The translations under genes were made by a program, and so were the position numbers. From contig JAHHGS010000105.1 of NCBI GenBank assembly GCA_019359715.1, positions 1 through 42,680 of the forward strand: a stretch of DNA of 42,680 nucleotides, given 5' to 3'. Positions 42,323-42,680 of this stretch are shown here, piece by piece. The notes under the pieces were generated by a model. The model worked only from the letters and a program-made list of their open reading frames with translations, had not been told where the DNA came from and did not search any database. Origin of the DNA: Aphanocapsa sp. GSE-SYN-MK-11-07L (lineage in GTDB: Bacteria; Cyanobacteriota; Cyanobacteriia; Thermosynechococcales; Thermosynechococcaceae). How positions within the stretch are numbered: the first letter of the stretch is position 1; the number at the start of each line of letters is the position of its first letter.

Positions 42323-42552
42323 CTGAAATCTATGATGAGTTCAATGAATCGCCAGATCCTCTTGCGATTTGCCTTGTTTTGGTAGAGCCAGAAACAGCCC
42401 CACCGCCACAATGTGGCAATTGCAGATGGTTTGTTCAGTCCGAGTGGCATCGCTCAGTCTTTGAGGGCAAAACGGGGTACTGCTGGACGGTAAATCAGGG
42501 CCGCCGCAAAACGGCCACCTGTGCTGATCACGAATTTAACGATGAGTTTTAA
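42319..42552 (+). CDS. Small cysteine-rich (zinc- or iron-sulfur-binding) protein
   Basis: 77 residues. Cys32 and Cys35 (QCGNCRWFVQ), Cys55 (KTGYCWTVNQ) and Cys68 (TATCADHEF) form a CX2C-X19-C-X12-C pattern. This layout, with a Gly before the third Cys and an aromatic after the last, is frequent in small phage and prophage proteins. It could hold a metal. It lies on the opposite strand to the RHH/coiled-coil pair and ends four bases before the IS3-like element begins. Confidence 0.6.
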   Translation: MTEIYDEFNESPDPLAICLVLVEPETAPPPQCGNCRWFVQSEWHRSVFEGKTGYCWTVNQGRRKTATCADHEFNDEF

Positions 42553-42556
42553 GGAG

Positions 42557-42680
42557 TGACCTTACCCCGAAAAAGTGGACAGGTGACTTAAGCGGCGATC
42601 GGGTGATTGAGAGTGCTCCAGTAATTTGCTTCAAACTGAACCGGGGAAAGATATCCAATCGTGGAGTGGATTCGTTGTCG
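42557..42680 (-). mobile_element. End of an IS3-family insertion sequence (element continues past the window)
   Basis: The end TGACCTTACCCCGAAAAAGT at 42557 onward resembles IS3-type terminal inverted repeats. Inside, the transposase ends in IHSTIGYLSPVQFEANYW, typical of OrfB integrase-core proteins. The element lies next to the cysteine-rich ORF stop without disrupting it. Confidence 0.8.
42588..42680 (-). CDS. IS3-family transposase OrfB, C-terminal part (truncated by window edge)
   Basis: 30 residues plus TAA at 42588-42590, open to the window edge: RQRIHSTIGYLSPVQFEANY then WSTLNHPIAA. The HSTxGYxSPxxFE block is the conserved end of IS3-family DDE transposases. The rest lies beyond the window. 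Confidence 0.85.
   Translation of the reverse strand, partial: RQRIHSTIGYLSPVQFEANYWSTLNHPIAA

Noticed and set aside
42154-42450. Minus-strand ORF of 98 residues
   Set aside because: It overlaps the hairpin, the heptamer region and the cysteine-rich ORF on the other strand, which has a better protein pattern and an ATGA overlap. The minus ORF has no motif.
1-42680. CRISPR array
   Set aside because: No regularly spaced 25-40-base direct repeats were seen. The tandem repeats present have two to five short units only.

Overview
The window is cyanobacterial chromosome. The HIP1 octamer GCGATCGC and its core GCGATC occur throughout, inside and outside genes. Several genes belong to families found mainly or only in oxygenic phototrophs: a Hik2/CSK-like kinase, a high-light-inducible protein, Tab2/Atab2, a cyAbrB regulator, HmpF, and the DUF2605 and DUF2973 pair. 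The species cannot be fixed from this sequence. A filamentous, motile Leptolyngbya- or Nostoc-like organism is a reasonable guess.

Layout. 1-2.2 kb: a partial gene end, a small ribbon-helix-helix-like ORF, obgE and a methyltransferase. 2.4-5.1 kb: a coiled-coil protein of unknown function and a soluble GAF histidine kinase (hik2-like). 5.1-6.4 kb: a ferritin-like gene and an FTR1 iron permease, translationally coupled. 6.8-10.0 kb: a divergent pair made of a cyclic-nucleotide-domain histidine kinase and a response regulator fused to glutaredoxin-like and thioredoxin-reductase-like domains. 10.1-16.7 kb: purD, queA, a cyAbrB regulator, a 41-residue membrane peptide, a sugar-type ABC permease and an esterase. 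17.1-22.1 kb: hmpF, ffh, rpsP, a KH protein and phoH. 22.1-29.3 kb, all minus strand: two methyltransferase-type genes, gatA, a glycosyltransferase, an O-antigen-ligase-like membrane protein and lepA. 29.5-31.2 kb: a defence/toxin island with a CopG/ParE-type toxin-antitoxin pair and a two-gene unit ending in an AbiEii-like nucleotidyltransferase. 31.2-40 kb: proS, pnp, Tab2, a DUF697 GTPase, DUF2973, DUF2605, nanE and a high-light-inducible protein.

40-42.7 kb is a decayed mobile-element landing zone. It holds an intact hicB whose hicA partner is fused in frame to an IS982 transposase remnant, a DUF29 gene, an integrase C-terminal remnant abutting the 3' half of a tRNA-Thr(GGU) gene, a small RHH plus coiled-coil operon, a divergent cysteine-rich ORF, and the end of an IS3-family element at the right edge.

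Most of the window is housekeeping: translation, RNA turnover, purine and tRNA modification. The least explained parts are the REC-Grx-TrxR fusion that has lost both redox cysteine pairs, the two-gene nucleotidyltransferase unit, and the 41.3-42.6 kb accessory block with its shared heptamer operators. All family names come from reading the protein sequences; no database search was run.
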